DNA of 64,000 bases from Phytopseudomonas dryadis (GCF_004327355.1 NZ_QJUM01000001.1:124001-188000); one strand, 5' to 3'; shown: positions 51,478 through 61,383, counted from the first letter of the stretch. A program made the numbers and translations. The notes: a model not told the origin generated them from the sequence alone.

Positions 51478-52314
51478 TCAGTACTTGCCGGTCTTGTACA
51501 GGTTCTCGAAGCAGAAGTTGGTGGCCTCGATATAGCCTTCGGCACCACCGCAGTCGAAGCGCTGGCCCTTGAACTTGTAGGCCAGCACGCAGCCGTCCCG
51601 TGCCTGCTTCATCAGCGCGTCGGTGATCTGGATCTCGCCGCCCTTGCCCGGCTCGGTCTGGGCGATCAGGCCGAAGATGTCCGGCGTAAGGATATAGCGG
51701 CCGATGATCGCCAGGTTCGACGGCGCCTCTCCGGGCTTGGGCTTCTCGACCATGCTGTTCACCCGGAAGATATCGTCACGGATCATCTCGCCGGCGATCA
51801 CCCCGTACTTGTGGGTTTCTTCCGGCGGTACTTCCTGGATCGCCACGATCGAGCAACGGAACTGGTTGTACAGCTTGACCATCTGCTTCAGCACGCTGTC
51901 GCCTTCGAGGTTCAGGCACAGGTCGTCGGCCAGCACCACGGCGAAGGGCTCGTCGCCGATCAGCGGACGGCCGCAGAGGATCGCGTGGCCCAGGCCCTTC
52001 ATCTCGATCTGGCGCGTGTAGGAGAAGCTGCATTGGTCGATCAGGCGACGGATGCCGACCAGGTACTTTTCCTTGTCGGTATTACGGATCTGCTGTTCCA
52101 GCTCGTAGCTGATATCGAAGTGATCCTCCAGCGCCCGCTTACCACGCCCGGTGACCATGGCGATCTCATTGAGGCCCGCCGACAGCGCTTCCTCCACGCC
52201 ATACTGGATCAACGGCTTGTTGACCACCGGCAGCATTTCCTTGGGCATGGCCTTGGTCGCCGGGAGAAAACGGGTGCCGTAGCCGGCGGCGGGAAACAAG
52301 CATTTCTTGATCAT
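51478..52314 (-). CDS. galU: UTP--glucose-1-phosphate uridylyltransferase, copy 2
   Basis: A 278-residue GalU beginning MIKKCLFPAAGYG at ATG 52314. All catalytic motifs (FPAAGYGTRFLPATK, PKEMLPVVN, VVLADDL, VEKPK) are intact. It differs from copy 1 (20379-21215) at about 33 positions. Its location next to the gor-VOC neighbourhood matches the P. aeruginosa galU (PA2023), so this is probably the ancestral copy. No udg (UDP-glucose dehydrogenase) follows it here. Confidence 0.95.
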   Translation of the reverse strand: MIKKCLFPAAGYGTRFLPATKAMPKEMLPVVNKPLIQYGVEEALSAGLNEIAMVTGRGKRALEDHFDISYELEQQIRNTDKEKYLVGIRRLIDQCSFSYTRQIEMKGLGHAILCGRPLIGDEPFAVVLADDLCLNLEGDSVLKQMVKLYNQFRCSIVAIQEVPPEETHKYGVIAGEMIRDDIFRVNSMVEKPKPGEAPSNLAIIGRYILTPDIFGLIAQTEPGKGGEIQITDALMKQARDGCVLAYKFKGQRFDCGGAEGYIEATNFCFENLYKTGKY

Positions 52315-52466
52315 TGGAAAGCCCCACACGGAGAGAGTGAACGACGCCGACGCAGTTTATCAGGACGCCGATGGCTTACAACGAACGGCAGAAAACGCGT
52401 CAAACGTTCAGCGCCCAGGATAGTCACAACTAATGACATCCCATGACAGCCACAAGCGAGGTCTGC

Positions 52467-52718
52467 ATGTCCATCGACCACGATCTGAAAAAAGAAGTTC
52501 TCACCCGCCTGCTACACGCCCATCCAGCCGGCCTGGGCAAGGAAGTGCTGGACAATTTCCGCGGCGAGCACGCCGTCGCCGCCATGCTCAGGCATCTGCA
52601 GGAGGGCGGGCTCATTCATGACGGCAGCGTGTCGAGCGCCGCAGAGGAACAGGTCATCCACTACCCCATCAAACTCAGCGCCTCAGGCGTCGAAGCCGCC
52701 AAGCTTGTCGATGTCTGA
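52467..52718 (+). CDS. small hypothetical protein, winged-helix-like
   Basis: An 83-residue protein starting at ATG 52467, five bases after GAGG. The order LKKEVLTRLLHAHPAGLGKEVL, then a second helix MLRHLQEGGLI, then HYPIKLSASGVEAAKLV looks like a small winged-helix fold, but I do not recognise the family. It lies divergent from galU copy 2 and before tRNA-Leu. Confidence 0.7.
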   Translation: MSIDHDLKKEVLTRLLHAHPAGLGKEVLDNFRGEHAVAAMLRHLQEGGLIHDGSVSSAAEEQVIHYPIKLSASGVEAAKLVDV

Positions 52719-52781
52719 GCCTCGTTGACGTCGCGCAGCGACGGCCCGCGTAGCGACCGCCAGGGATGGCAGGCCCATAAA

Positions 52782-52806
52782 AAAACCCAGCCATCGGCTG
52801 GGTTTT
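52782..52806 (-). terminator. bidirectional terminator between tRNA-Leu and hypothetical gene
   Basis: AAAACCCAGCC and GGCTGGGTTTT form a stem around ATC, with A-runs on one side and T-runs on the other, ending both the minus-strand tRNA-Leu transcript and the plus-strand small gene. Confidence 0.85.
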
Positions 52807-52811
52807 CGGCA

Positions 52812-52898
52812 TGGTGCCCCGAGCCGGAATCGAACCGGCAAGACCTCACGGTCGGCAGATTTTAAGTCTGCTGTGTTTACCAATTTCACCATCGGGGC
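52812..52898 (-). tRNA. tRNA-Leu (anticodon TAA)
   Basis: An 87-base tRNA read on the minus strand. The acceptor arms GCCCCGA and TCGGGGC pair, the anticodon loop CTTAAAA gives TAA, a long class II variable arm (CCGACCGTGAGGTC) is present, and the T-loop reads GGTTCGATTCC. CCA is encoded. It reads UUA codons, rare in this GC-rich genome. Confidence 0.95.
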
Positions 52899-52965
52899 TT
52901 TGGTAAAACGCGAGGGCTGGACTATATACACCCCCACGCGCCCCTGCAAGGTCGATACCGGCAAT

Positions 52966-52997
52966 AAAAAGCTCCGCAAATCAGTGATCTACGGAGC
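52966..52997 (-). terminator. terminator of the DUF883 gene
   Basis: GCTCCG and CGGAGC pair across a 15-base loop and are followed on the minus strand by five T residues, about 90 bases after the stop of the gene at 53090. Confidence 0.6.
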
Positions 52998-53089
52998 CCG
53001 TTTAGAGACCTGGTGAGAGCCGGCGCCGATGGTCGGGGCCTATGCAAGTAACGTTTCCGTCAGGCAGGCAGCCCTGGGGCGAGCATCGA

Positions 53090-53425
53090 TTACTTGCTGC
53101 TGCGACCCAGCAACAGGCCGATCAGCAAGCCGAAACCCGAGGCCACAGCGACGGACGTCCACGGATTGCTCTCGATGCGATCCTGAGCGTTTTCGAGGGT
53201 TTCACGACCCAGTTCCACGGCTTCCTTGCCTTTCTCGCTGATCGAGCCCTTGGCCTCGTTGAGCAGCGCGATGACTTTTTCGCGAGCCTCGTTAGCCTTG
53301 TCGCCCGAGAAGGACTCAGCATCACCCAGCGCCTTGCTGGCTTGATCCAGCAGCTTCTTCAGCTCCTTGGTGCTCTCGTTCTGAAACTGTTCCAGTCCTG
53401 CTTCCAGTGAAGTCTTACGAGCCAT
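53090..53425 (-). CDS. DUF883 family membrane-anchored ribosome-binding-like protein (ElaB/YqjD-like)
   Basis: A 111-residue protein starting at ATG 53425 (MARKTSLEAGLEQF), seven bases after GGAGT. Most of it is a charged amphipathic helix; the C-terminus NPWTSVAVASGFGLLIGLLLGR is the DUF883 membrane anchor motif. ElaB/YqjD relatives associate with ribosomes and the inner membrane in stationary phase. Role here is inferred from family only. Confidence 0.88.
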   Translation of the reverse strand: MARKTSLEAGLEQFQNESTKELKKLLDQASKALGDAESFSGDKANEAREKVIALLNEAKGSISEKGKEAVELGRETLENAQDRIESNPWTSVAVASGFGLLIGLLLGRSSK

Positions 53426-53504
53426 GGTGATACTCCATAAAAAGTGATTGACCTCCATTTGGAAGGCCTACTGTTGACGATAGTTCAGGCTGTTTGCAGT
53501 TCGT

Positions 53505-53756
53505 TCAGGAATCGAGCCGAATCACGCCGGTATGCGCCGTGTACTCGCCCGCCATGCCGCGCACCCGGGCCCTCAGGTCGAAAGGCATGCTGGGCTTGAA
53601 GGTCACGGCATGACCGATCAGCCGGCCAGCGTCATCGACCCGTTCGGTTTCATCCTCCATCCAGGTTTCCAGCTCATCGACCGAGAGCCCGAGTTCATCG
53701 GCAAGGAGCGAGTGGTAGCGTTCCAGGTCGTAGTTGTCGAATTTTCCACCATCCAT
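53505..53756 (-). CDS. small hypothetical acidic protein
   Basis: An 83-residue protein starting at ATG 53756, seven bases after GGAGGA. The N-terminal LERYHSLLADELGLSVDELETWMEDETE is acidic and helical; the C-terminal half GHAVTFKPSMPFDLRARVRGMAGEYTAH looks like beta strands. I do not recognise a named family. It lies with other small genes between tRNA-Leu and tRNA-Cys. Confidence 0.72.
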   Translation of the reverse strand: MDGGKFDNYDLERYHSLLADELGLSVDELETWMEDETERVDDAGRLIGHAVTFKPSMPFDLRARVRGMAGEYTAHTGVIRLDS

Positions 53757-53897
53757 CGTGCAATCCTCCGCAAGCCTGTAGTGCTAGCTATGGCTGTACG
53801 AAAAACCACCAGTTCACTATGAATGACGGACTGCAGCCGAAACTCAGGCATCGCGCCTGGCGTTTCTGCCGATTGACCACGGCACAGCCCGGAATGC

Positions 53898-54152
53898 CTA
53901 GCCCAGTTTGTGCAGGTCGCTGCCTGAATTGAGGGTGCGCAGATCCTGGCGCAGTTGCAGCACGAGCGCGGAGATCTGCCGAGAGGACGACAACTCGGAA
54001 CGGGATATGCCGGTGACATTCAGGTAAACCTGGGCAGTGACCGGATCCCTCACCTGGATGGTCACCGACTCACTGGAGTCGATGGTGCAATGGCAGACCA
54101 GGGGCAGAAACGCGCATTCGACGATGCGTCGTTGCTCGAGCACGGACATCAT
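53898..54152 (-). CDS. DUF1652 domain-containing protein
   Basis: An 84-residue protein starting at ATG 54152 (MMSVLEQRR), eight bases after AGGAG; the longer upstream frame has no site. RRIVECAFLPLVCHCTI followed by SVTIQVRDPVTAQVYLNVTGIS matches the Pseudomonas-specific DUF1652 family. Function is unknown for the whole family. Several paralogs per genome are usual. Confidence 0.82.
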   Translation of the reverse strand: MMSVLEQRRIVECAFLPLVCHCTIDSSESVTIQVRDPVTAQVYLNVTGISRSELSSSRQISALVLQLRQDLRTLNSGSDLHKLG

Positions 54153-54404
54153 CCTGAGAACTCCTTTCTCGTGTTCATGGATAGGCAAGTCTAGCTCGCG
54201 AATGCATTCCGTCCTGGGACATTTTGTCTCAGCGCCTGGCCAGTTCTACGCCAGAATCGAGACGGGGGCCCGGCCGGTATAGCGAGCGCAACGGCATGTT
54301 CCGCCCCGAATGAGAACGAGCCGGCATGGCGCAAGTGTCCCGGTTGTAGTGCTCCATAGGCTGGACAAGAATGCTCGTCTCGATCAATAAAGGAAGGCTC
54401 TCCG

Positions 54405-55628
54405 ATGCTCTCTGCCCTCTTCGACCGCCTCTTCAAGCGAACGCCGAGCCCCGAGCGCTTCGCCCGGTTGTTTATCGCCGCCGCTCGCAAGGCCGGTTAC
54501 CGCGGTGAACTCGAGTTCGAGCCCGACGAGTTCCGTGTGTCGCACGACAATGGTTCGTTCTTCAACCTGCACAATGCCTACCATGCCTACAACAAGGCGG
54601 GCCGAGCGGAGCGCGACAACGTCCTGCAAGGCTTTGCCAGCACGCTGATGAGTGCCGGAGCGACAAGTGACCTGGACTTCGAGCAGGCCCGCCCCCTACT
54701 GCGCCCCATCGTGCGCAACCGGGGAATGCTCGAAGAGATTCGCCTGCACCATGTCCACAGCGAGGGCTGGGATAAGCCATACCCGATGCACTATCGGCCA
54801 TTCGGTGAAGACTGCATGGTCCTGCTGGCCATCGACCAGCCCGAAGCCACCTCGACACTCACCCAGGGCCCACCCGAAGCATGGGGGATAAGCCTCGATG
54901 AAGCCCTCGCCATCGCATGCACCAACCTGCGCGACGACACGCCTGACGCTTTTGCCGAAGTAGCGCCCGGCGTCTTCCGCGGTGCCTGGGCAGATGCCTA
55001 CGACACCAGCCGCGTCCTGCTTCCTGACGTATTGCAGCGCGTCGCGGTGCGTGGTCGGCCGGTGTTCATGCTGCCCACGCGCGACGTGCTGCTGGTCTCC
55101 GGTGACCGTGACGAGGCAGGCCTGGGACACATGCTGGATCTGAGTCATGAAGCCGTCAACGATGGCCGCTGCGTGTCAGCGCTGCTGTACACCTATGAAA
55201 ACTCGAGCATAACGACCTACGAACCCGAGCAAGCGGCGCACCGCCAGCGCCGCGACGACCTGCGCCGGCTGATCGAGTACGGCAACTACGGCATGCAGAA
55301 ACAATTCCTGGAAAAGATCCATGCGCGCAACGGGCATGACATCTTCGTTGCCAGTTACCTGCTCTACGAACTGGAGGCAGACAGCGGCCGCACCTTCTCC
55401 ATGTGCACCTGGACCCGCGATGTGGATACCTCGCTGCCCCACGCCGACCGCCTTGTGCTGGTCATGCCCAGAAACGAGGAAGAGGCCGACACCCTGGTGG
55501 TCGGTTGGGAGGAAGCCATATCGGTACTCGGTGAGTTGCTCGAACCCGAGCACGATATGTTCCCGCCACGCCTGCTCACCCGCGGCTTCCCCAGCGCCGA
55601 GCAGCTTGCTCGGCTTACGCCCCTGTAG
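54405..55628 (+). CDS. DUF1444-like hypothetical protein
   Basis: A 407-residue soluble protein with GGAAGG upstream of ATG 54405. The order of PSPERFARLFIAAARKAGYRGEL, MHYRPFGEDCMVLLAIDQ, and a middle SLDEALAIACTNLRDDTP resembles DUF1444/YtpQ proteins, which share an ALxIAxxNL-type helix; assignment is tentative. It is the only plus-strand gene between tRNA-Leu and tRNA-Cys and may be an accessory insertion. Ends before a bidirectional terminator. Confidence 0.78.
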   Translation: MLSALFDRLFKRTPSPERFARLFIAAARKAGYRGELEFEPDEFRVSHDNGSFFNLHNAYHAYNKAGRAERDNVLQGFASTLMSAGATSDLDFEQARPLLRPIVRNRGMLEEIRLHHVHSEGWDKPYPMHYRPFGEDCMVLLAIDQPEATSTLTQGPPEAWGISLDEALAIACTNLRDDTPDAFAEVAPGVFRGAWADAYDTSRVLLPDVLQRVAVRGRPVFMLPTRDVLLVSGDRDEAGLGHMLDLSHEAVNDGRCVSALLYTYENSSITTYEPEQAAHRQRRDDLRRLIEYGNYGMQKQFLEKIHARNGHDIFVASYLLYELEADSGRTFSMCTWTRDVDTSLPHADRLVLVMPRNEEEADTLVVGWEEAISVLGELLEPEHDMFPPRLLTRGFPSAEQLARLTPL

Positions 55629-55683
55629 GGCCCGCCTGGCTGGCATTCAAACTCGGGGGGGACGCTCACCGGCGCAATGGAAA

Positions 55684-55713
55684 AAGCCCCGCAAGCACGA
55701 GCTTGCGGGGCTT
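55684..55713. terminator. bidirectional terminator between DUF1444-like gene and tRNA-Cys
   Basis: AAGCCCCGCAAGC and GCTTGCGGGGCTT form a 13-bp stem around ACGA, flanked by A-runs and T-runs suitable for stopping transcripts from both sides. Confidence 0.88.
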
Positions 55714-55719
55714 TCTGTT

Positions 55720-55793
55720 TGGAGGCTGAGGTCGGAATCGAACCGGCGTTCACGGATTTGCAATCCGGTGCATAACCACTCTGCTACTCAGCC
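55720..55793 (-). tRNA. tRNA-Cys (anticodon GCA)
   Basis: A 74-base tRNA on the minus strand. Acceptor arms GGCTGAG and CTCAGCC pair, the anticodon loop TTGCAAA gives GCA, the T-loop is GGTTCGATTCC and the CCA end is encoded. A hairpin at 55803-55827 (AACGGGCCGT with ACGGCCCGTT) lies just upstream. Confidence 0.95.
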
Positions 55794-56051
55794 TTGAAAC
55801 TGAACGGGCCGTACTGGACGGCCCGTTGAAACCGGAGCGGGAAGTCAGACTATAACCTAGCCTACAACTCTTTGATTAATAAGAGTTTTCCGCATCCCCG
55901 TTTCAGGAATGGTCGCCATTGTGGACTGGTTCATTGGCATTGGCAAGTCCTACTCCCAAATTTTTCCGTTACAGGTTGCAGAGGGCTATCAACGGCTCCC
56001 CTACAGTCCGGAGCCCGGAAACTGTACACCCCTCGGCATCCGACCGGCGTA
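55794..56051. other. intergenic stretch between tRNA-Cys and lipoprotein gene
   Basis: 258 bp with the tRNA-Cys promoter side hairpin at 55803-55827 and AT-rich sequence near 55860-55895. Short open frames here have no start signals. I see no gene. Confidence 0.5.
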
Positions 56052-56534
56052 TCAGAACATCTTCATCGGTGCGCACACCGTGCGGTATCGAGTCTCACGC
56101 ACCAGTCCCCGTCTGTCATAGCAGGCTTCGGCGGGAAGCCGGGGCTTGCACCCTAAACAGGTATTGTCCAGATCGTCCGGCGTGGGTCGGGGGTTCTCGG
56201 CCACGATGCGGCAAGCGTTGCGGAAGCTGTACAAGACCCTCTCGCGCGGCTCGCCTTCGATCGCCTCGCCGGTGACGTGATTCAGAAAAACGAAGCTCGC
56301 GAAGGGCTGTTCGATGGCGCATTCCTGCTTCAGAAGCGCCAGGTGGGCGTTGAAACGCTCGTCCGCCGCCTGGCGGGCATCGGCGTCGCACTGCCGGCGA
56401 ATGGCGGCGACCCTGCTGTCTGACAAGGTTGGCGAAGTCCATACATCGTAGGCCTGCTGACTCGTGCCGAAAACGCAGCAGCCGGAAAGCGACAGGACAC
56501 CAGCGGCGGCGATTAGGATCATGATGGCGCGCAT
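56052..56534 (-). CDS. hypothetical lipoprotein
   Basis: A 160-residue protein starting at ATG 56534 (MRAIMILIAAAG) after AGGGGAGA. The lipobox LSGC (then C) marks a lipoprotein. The mature part has several Cys pairs (DNTCLGCKP, EACYDRR, TVCAP) and an acidic helical middle. I do not recognise the family. It lies between tRNA-Gly and tRNA-Cys, an unusual place for a protein gene, so it may be an insertion into the tRNA operon. Confidence 0.75.
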   Translation of the reverse strand: MRAIMILIAAAGVLSLSGCCVFGTSQQAYDVWTSPTLSDSRVAAIRRQCDADARQAADERFNAHLALLKQECAIEQPFASFVFLNHVTGEAIEGEPRERVLYSFRNACRIVAENPRPTPDDLDNTCLGCKPRLPAEACYDRRGLVRETRYRTVCAPMKMF

Positions 56535-56839
56535 GGCTATCTCCCCTCTTCCTGCCCGTGCAAAGAGTCGAATTGAAACACAGGCAAAGACAGGAAATGC
56601 ACTACCACGTCCCAATGCAGCGTGCCTGTGCCATGACCTCTTCCTGGTCGGTGACAGAGCCCGCGCCGCGCCAGCAACAATCCGCAACCGAGCACCCGCC
56701 CACCAGGACTTGAAAATGGACTTAAAAGTCATGGCTGCGGGCGCTTTCCGGCAGATCTGCCTGGAACGAAAAAAGGACCCTAAGGTCCTGTTTTCAATGA
56801 CTTACAGACGCCAATGGAAGCCTGCAGATCATAATAATT
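56535..56839. other. intergenic stretch between tRNA-Gly and the lipoprotein gene
   Basis: About 305 bp without a convincing gene. A short hairpin-like stretch near 56766-56790 (AAAAAAGGACCCTAAGGTCCTGTTTT) resembles a terminator for tRNA-Gly on the minus strand: GGACC and GGTCC pair around CTAA with A- and T-rich flanks. Confidence 0.5.
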
Positions 56840-56915
<76 letters not shown>

Positions 56916-56982
56916 TTGTCTTGTCGACGGGCGCCATTCTATAGCTTCGATACCTCCAGTCAAGCCCTTGATTCAAAAAAGT

Positions 56983-57543
56983 TTATTTCTTCTCCGCGGT
57001 GGTGCTGAGGTGGGGCCAGGCGGCAAGCAGGTATTGCAGCATCGACCACAGGGTCAGTACCGCAGCGACGATCAGCAGCACGTAACCCAGTAGCACCCAG
57101 AAATTGAACAGGGGCGGGTTGCCCAGCAGGATCACCAGGGCGACCATTTGCGCGGCGGTTTTCCATTTCGCCAGGTTGGACACGGCCACATGGGCCCGTG
57201 CCCCGAGCTCGGCCATCCATTCGCGCAAGGCGGAGACGACGATCTCGCGGCCGATGATGATCGTCGCCGGCAAGGTCAACCAGAGGTTGGTGTGCTCTGC
57301 GACCAGCAGCACCAGGGCGGTGGCGACCATCAGCTTGTCGGCGACCGGGTCGAGGAAGGCGCCGAATGGCGTGCTCTGCTCCCAGCGCCGCGCCAGATAG
57401 CCGTCGAGCCAATCGGTAACGGCAGCAAAGGCGAAGACCCCACTCGCCGCCCAGTAGCTCCAGGGAAAGGGCATATAGAACAGCAGGATGAAGATCGGGA
57501 TCAGCAGAACGCGGAGCACCGTAAGCAGGTTGGGGATATTCAT
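56983..57543 (-). CDS. pgsA: CDP-diacylglycerol--glycerol-3-phosphate 3-phosphatidyltransferase
   Basis: A 186-residue integral membrane enzyme that commits CDP-diacylglycerol to phosphatidylglycerol synthesis. The CDP-alcohol phosphotransferase motif [24 protein letters not shown] near residues 46-69 has all conserved Asp, Ala-Arg and Gly residues. Four or more hydrophobic helices are visible. It lies 33 bp after uvrC in the conserved gacA-uvrC-pgsA order. Confidence 0.96.
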   Translation of the reverse strand: MNIPNLLTVLRVLLIPIFILLFYMPFPWSYWAASGVFAFAAVTDWLDGYLARRWEQSTPFGAFLDPVADKLMVATALVLLVAEHTNLWLTLPATIIIGREIVVSALREWMAELGARAHVAVSNLAKWKTAAQMVALVILLGNPPLFNFWVLLGYVLLIVAAVLTLWSMLQYLLAAWPHLSTTAEKK

Positions 57544-57576
57544 CGGCTCGACTGGACGGTTAGGTGAGGCGGCATT

Positions 57577-59415
57577 CTACTCGCTGTGCAAGGCAGCATA
57601 AATCAACTCGGCAAGCTTTTTACTGATGCCTGGCGCTTTGGCGATCTCCTCGGTACTGGCCCGTGACAGCTCCTGCAGGCCGCCGAAGTGATGCAGCAGC
57701 TCACGCCGCCGCTTCGGCCCGACCCCGGCGACCTCCTCCAGGCTCGAGGTACGCCGCGTCTTGCCGCGTCGGGCACGGTGGCCGGTAATGGCGAAACGGT
57801 GCGATTCGTCGCGGATCTGCTGGATCAGGTGCAGGGCCGGCGAATGTCCCGGCAGGGTGAATTCATGGGCGGCATCGTTCAGGTACAGGGTTTCCAGGCC
57901 CGGCTTGCGGGTCGTGCCCTTGGCCACGCCGAGCAGGATCAGATCCGGCACGGCCAGCTCTTCGAGCACCTCGCGGGCCATGGCCAGTTGCCCTTTGCCA
58001 CCGTCGACCAGGAGCACGTCCGGCAGCTTGCCCTCGCCGTCCTTGATCTTGCTGAAACGCCGCGTCAGGGCCTGGTGCATGGCGGCGTAGTCGTCGCCCG
58101 CGGTCACGCCTTCGATGTTGTAGCGCCGGTAGTCCGACTTCAGCGGCCCTTCCGGGCCGAATACCACGCAGGAGGCCACCGTGGCTTCGCCGCTGGAGTG
58201 GCTGATGTCGAAGCACTCCAGGCGTTGCGGCACTTCGTCCATGTGCAGGGCTTCGGCCAGGGCATCGAAACGCCCGGCCATGTGCTGTCGATTGGCCAGA
58301 CGCGCGCCCAGGGCCTGCTCGGCGTTGGTCACCGCCAGGTGCTGCCAGCGCGCCCGGGTGCCGCGCACCCGGTAGCTGATGCCCAACTCGCGCCCGCGCA
58401 TTTCCTCGATGGCGGCGATCAGGGTGGGGAAATCCTCGTGCTGTGCGTTGACGATCAGCTCGCTCGGCAGGTCCCGCTCCTGGCTGCCCAGGTAATACTG
58501 GGCGAGAAAGGCCAGCAGCACGTCCTGGATCTCTTCCTCGATGGCCACCTGGGGAAAGAAATTCTTGCTGCCCAGCACCCGCCCGCCACGCACGCTGATC
58601 AGGTGCACGCAGGCGCCTCCGGGATTGACCATGGCCGCCACCACATCGACATCGCCACTGCCGCCTTCCATGCTCTGCTGATCCTGCACGCGGCGCAGCA
58701 AGGCCATCTGATCGCGCAACTCCGCCGCCCGCTCGAAGTCCAGCTCCATGGCGGCTTTCTGCATATTGGCCGACAGCTCGTCGTTGAGGGCATTGCTGCG
58801 CCCCTCGAGAAACATCACCGAATGGCGTACGTCCTCGGCATACTCGGCCGGCTCGACCAGGGCCACGCACGGCGCCTTGCAGCGCTTGATCTGATACTGC
58901 AGGCAGGGCCGCGTGCGGTTCTTGAAGTAACTGTCCTCGCACTGGCGCACCAGGAACGCCTTCTGCAGCAGCCCCAGGCTTTCGCGGATGGCGCCGGCAC
59001 TGGGGTAAGGCCCGAAGTAGCGGCCCTTGCGCTTCTTCGCGCCGCGGTGGATATCCAGCCGCGGATAGTCGCCGTCGGAGAGAAACACATAGGGGTAGGA
59101 CTTATCGTCGCGCAGCAGGATGTTGTACGGCGGCCGCCACTCCTTGATCAGCGTCTGCTCGAGCAGCAGCGCCTCGGTCTCGTTGGCGGTGATGGTGGTT
59201 TCCACCTGGACGATCTTGCCCACCAGGGCGGCCGTCTTCGGCGCCAGCCCGGTCTTGCGGAAATAACTGGCGAGACGCTTTTTCAGGTTCTTGGCTTTGC
59301 CGACGTAGAGCAGATTGGCGTCCGCGTCGAACATGCGATAGACGCCTGGGCGAGCGCTGCAGGTGGCAAGAAAGGCACTGGCGTCGAACACGGGGGCTAG
59401 GTCAACTGGTGGCAT
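57577..59415 (-). CDS. uvrC: excinuclease ABC subunit C
   Basis: A 612-residue UvrC, the dual-incision nuclease of nucleotide excision repair. The start is ATG 59415 ([10 protein letters not shown]), inside the last 14 bases of gacA, the usual overlap. The GIY-YIG domain is [26 protein letters not shown]; a Cys cluster ([25 protein letters not shown]) follows; the UVR motif lies near residue 205; the C-terminal nuclease has LVDGGKGQ, and a helix-hairpin-helix ([19 protein letters not shown]) ends it. Confidence 0.97.
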   Translation of the reverse strand: MPPVDLAPVFDASAFLATCSARPGVYRMFDADANLLYVGKAKNLKKRLASYFRKTGLAPKTAALVGKIVQVETTITANETEALLLEQTLIKEWRPPYNILLRDDKSYPYVFLSDGDYPRLDIHRGAKKRKGRYFGPYPSAGAIRESLGLLQKAFLVRQCEDSYFKNRTRPCLQYQIKRCKAPCVALVEPAEYAEDVRHSVMFLEGRSNALNDELSANMQKAAMELDFERAAELRDQMALLRRVQDQQSMEGGSGDVDVVAAMVNPGGACVHLISVRGGRVLGSKNFFPQVAIEEEIQDVLLAFLAQYYLGSQERDLPSELIVNAQHEDFPTLIAAIEEMRGRELGISYRVRGTRARWQHLAVTNAEQALGARLANRQHMAGRFDALAEALHMDEVPQRLECFDISHSSGEATVASCVVFGPEGPLKSDYRRYNIEGVTAGDDYAAMHQALTRRFSKIKDGEGKLPDVLLVDGGKGQLAMAREVLEELAVPDLILLGVAKGTTRKPGLETLYLNDAAHEFTLPGHSPALHLIQQIRDESHRFAITGHRARRGKTRRTSSLEEVAGVGPKRRRELLHHFGGLQELSRASTEEIAKAPGISKKLAELIYAALHSE

Positions 59416-60046
59416 CGACCATGCCGTGCCGCACAGCGAGCAATGCCAGCTCCACATCGCTGGTGATCGAGAGTTTCTCGAAGATCCGGTAGCGGTAGGT
59501 GTTCACCGTCTTGGGCGACAGGCAGAGCTTGTCGGAAATGCTCTGCACCTTCTGGCAGCCGGCGATCATCAGGGCGATCTGGATCTCGCGCTCGGAGAGC
59601 AGGTCGAATGGCGAATTGCTGGTCTGCGGCTGAAAGGACTTCAGGGCCAGTTGCTGAGCGATCTGCGGGCTGATGTAGCGCTGCCCGGCAAAGACCATGC
59701 GAATGGCCTGCACCATTTCCTCCAGCGCCGCGCCCTTGGTCAGATACCCCGCCGCACCGGCCTGCAGCAGTCGGGTCGGGAATGGATCTTCCTCGCAGAC
59801 CGTTACCGCCACCACCTTCAGATCGGGATGACTGCGAAGCAGTTTGCGCGTCGCCTCCAGACCGCCGATGCCGGGCATCTTGACGTCCATCAGCACGACA
59901 TCCGGCTTCAGTTCGCGCACCCGCTTCAACGACTCTTCGCCGGAACTGGCCTGGCCGATGACCTGAAGCCCCTCGATATCGGCCAACATGCGCGAAATGC
60001 CCGTACGAACCAGGTCATGATCATCGACAACCAATACCTTAATCAA
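59402..60046 (-). CDS. gacA: response regulator GacA (LuxR/FixJ type)
   Basis: A 214-residue response regulator. It starts at a TTG (60046) seven bases after GAGGTG, as in other Pseudomonas gacA genes. The receiver has VVDDHDLVR, phospho-acceptor Asp54 in [10 protein letters not shown] and the conserved Lys in YLTKGA; the LuxR-type helix-turn-helix is [22 protein letters not shown]. With GacS it turns on RsmY/RsmZ small RNAs and so secondary metabolism, biofilm and virulence. The uvrC gene overlaps its end. Confidence 0.97.
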   Translation of the reverse strand: MIKVLVVDDHDLVRTGISRMLADIEGLQVIGQASSGEESLKRVRELKPDVVLMDVKMPGIGGLEATRKLLRSHPDLKVVAVTVCEEDPFPTRLLQAGAAGYLTKGAALEEMVQAIRMVFAGQRYISPQIAQQLALKSFQPQTSNSPFDLLSEREIQIALMIAGCQKVQSISDKLCLSPKTVNTYRYRIFEKLSITSDVELALLAVRHGMVDATS

Positions 60047-60348
60047 ACGAACACCTCATACCCTGCACCGACTGCCGCACAGTGACTTTATGGAGACGCG
60101 TCACCATAACAAAAAAGCTGACGCCTGAGCCAATTCCGCAACGTCAAATGGCAAGCGTCAATTATAGGTGCTGACGATGACGACTTCATCGGTACGCCGA
60201 CGGATGTCCCTGGAAGCCGAATGGAGCGCATCAGCGCCCTCCTCCCCGCCGCACATGTCGCCGGTGACGCTCGGTTGCAAGCCCGCTGATTGATAGCGCT
60301 CGGGTTCGAGGAATGCAGGCGCGCAGGCACCCGCACGAGCAGAAACGC
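60047..60348. other. gacA upstream region
   Basis: About 300 bp between gacA and the tRNA-Ser terminator. It must hold the gacA promoter. Short frames here lack start signals and show no protein-like pattern; I see no RNA gene or repeat. Confidence 0.5.
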
Positions 60349-60375
60349 AAAAAGCCCCGATTTTCGGGGCTTTTT
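60349..60375 (-). terminator. terminator of tRNA-Ser
   Basis: AAAAAGCCCCG and CGGGGCTTTTT form a stem around ATTTT, 11 bases after the 3' end of tRNA-Ser, with a five-T run on the minus strand. Confidence 0.9.
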
Positions 60376-60385
60376 GTATCAAATA

Positions 60386-60475
60386 TGGCGGAAGCGGTGA
60401 GATTCGAACTCACGGAAGAGTTTCCCCTTCGACGGTTTTCAAGACCGTTGCATTCAACCGCTCTGCCACGCTTCC
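60386..60475 (-). tRNA. tRNA-Ser (anticodon TGA)
   Basis: A 90-base class II tRNA on the minus strand. Acceptor arms GGAAGCG and CGCTTCC pair, the anticodon loop CTTGAAA gives TGA, the long variable arm is CGAAGGGGAAACTCTTCC and the T-loop is AGTTCGAATCT. CCA is encoded. Confidence 0.95.
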
Positions 60476-60647
60476 GGATTGCTGGCGGGCGCATCGGACG
60501 GGCCGAAACATCCCTTTGCAACCTGCTCGGCTGCGGGCGGCATCTTACCGGAACGTAACACACTGTCAAACACTCTGATTTTGCAGTATCCAAGGCTCTG
60601 TTATCATCCCGCCACGGAACCATTAGCCTTTCTACAGGAGTGTCGCC

Positions 60648-61313
60648 ATGCGCGAACAAGATTACGTAGCCTCTACGCAGGTTGCACAAAGCGAAGTCAG
60701 CAGCGTTTTGCGCAACACTTACGGCTTGTTGGCCCTCACACTGGCGTTCAGCGGCCTGGTGGCCTTCATGGCGCAGCGTGCCAACGTACCTTATCCGAAC
60801 ATCTTCGTGGTGCTGGTCGGCTTCTACGGGCTGTTCTTCCTCACCGCCAAACTGCGTGATTCGGGCTGGGGCCTGCTGTCCACCTTCGCCCTGACCGGTT
60901 TCATGGGTTACACCCTGGGCCCGATCCTCAACCGCTACATGGGCATGGCCAACGGTGCCGAAGTCGTCAGTTCGGCGTTCATGATGACGGCGCTGGTGTT
61001 CTGCGGCCTGTCCGCCTACGTACTGACCACCCGCAAGGACATGAGCTTCCTCAGTGGCTTCATCACTGCCGGTTTCTTCGTCCTGCTGGGCGCGATCATC
61101 GCCAGCTTCTTCTTCCAGATCAGCGGCCTGCAACTGGCCATCAGTGCCGGCTTCGTGCTGTTCTCGTCGGCCTGCATCCTGTTCCAGACCAGTGCGATCA
61201 TCCACGGCGGTGAGCGTAACTACATCATGGCGACCATCAGCCTGTACGTGTCGATCTACAACCTGTTCGTCAGCCTGCTGCAGATCTTCGGCATCATGGG
61301 CGGCGACGACTGA
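60648..61313 (+). CDS. Bax inhibitor-1/YccA family membrane protein
   Basis: A 221-residue protein with seven hydrophobic helices, starting at ATG 60648 with CAGGAG upstream. [32 protein letters not shown] and the C-terminal [17 protein letters not shown] match YccA/YbhL/TMBIM proteins. YccA modulates the membrane protease FtsH in E. coli; related proteins leak calcium. The gene next to tRNA-Ser corresponds to PA2604 of P. aeruginosa. Confidence 0.93.
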   Translation: MREQDYVASTQVAQSEVSSVLRNTYGLLALTLAFSGLVAFMAQRANVPYPNIFVVLVGFYGLFFLTAKLRDSGWGLLSTFALTGFMGYTLGPILNRYMGMANGAEVVSSAFMMTALVFCGLSAYVLTTRKDMSFLSGFITAGFFVLLGAIIASFFFQISGLQLAISAGFVLFSSACILFQTSAIIHGGERNYIMATISLYVSIYNLFVSLLQIFGIMGGDD

Positions 61314-61332
61314 GCACCGAAGCCCTGACACG

Positions 61333-61363
61333 AAAAGGCCCGTCTCTTCCAGACGGGCCTTTT
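61333..61363. terminator. bidirectional terminator after the Bax-inhibitor gene
   Basis: AAAAGGCCCGTCT and AGACGGGCCTTTT form a 13-bp stem around CTTCC. It lies between convergent genes and has A- and T-runs on both sides. Confidence 0.9.
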
Positions 61364-61383
61364 TCTTTGCGCCACAAATCCGC

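Noticed and set aside
55909..56121. 70-residue plus-strand frame between tRNA-Cys and the lipoprotein gene
   Set aside because: No ribosome binding site, overlaps the 3' end of the better supported lipoprotein gene and shows no recognisable pattern.
57688..59400. 570-residue plus-strand frame opposite uvrC
   Set aside because: Shadow of uvrC, which has complete domain structure on the minus strand.
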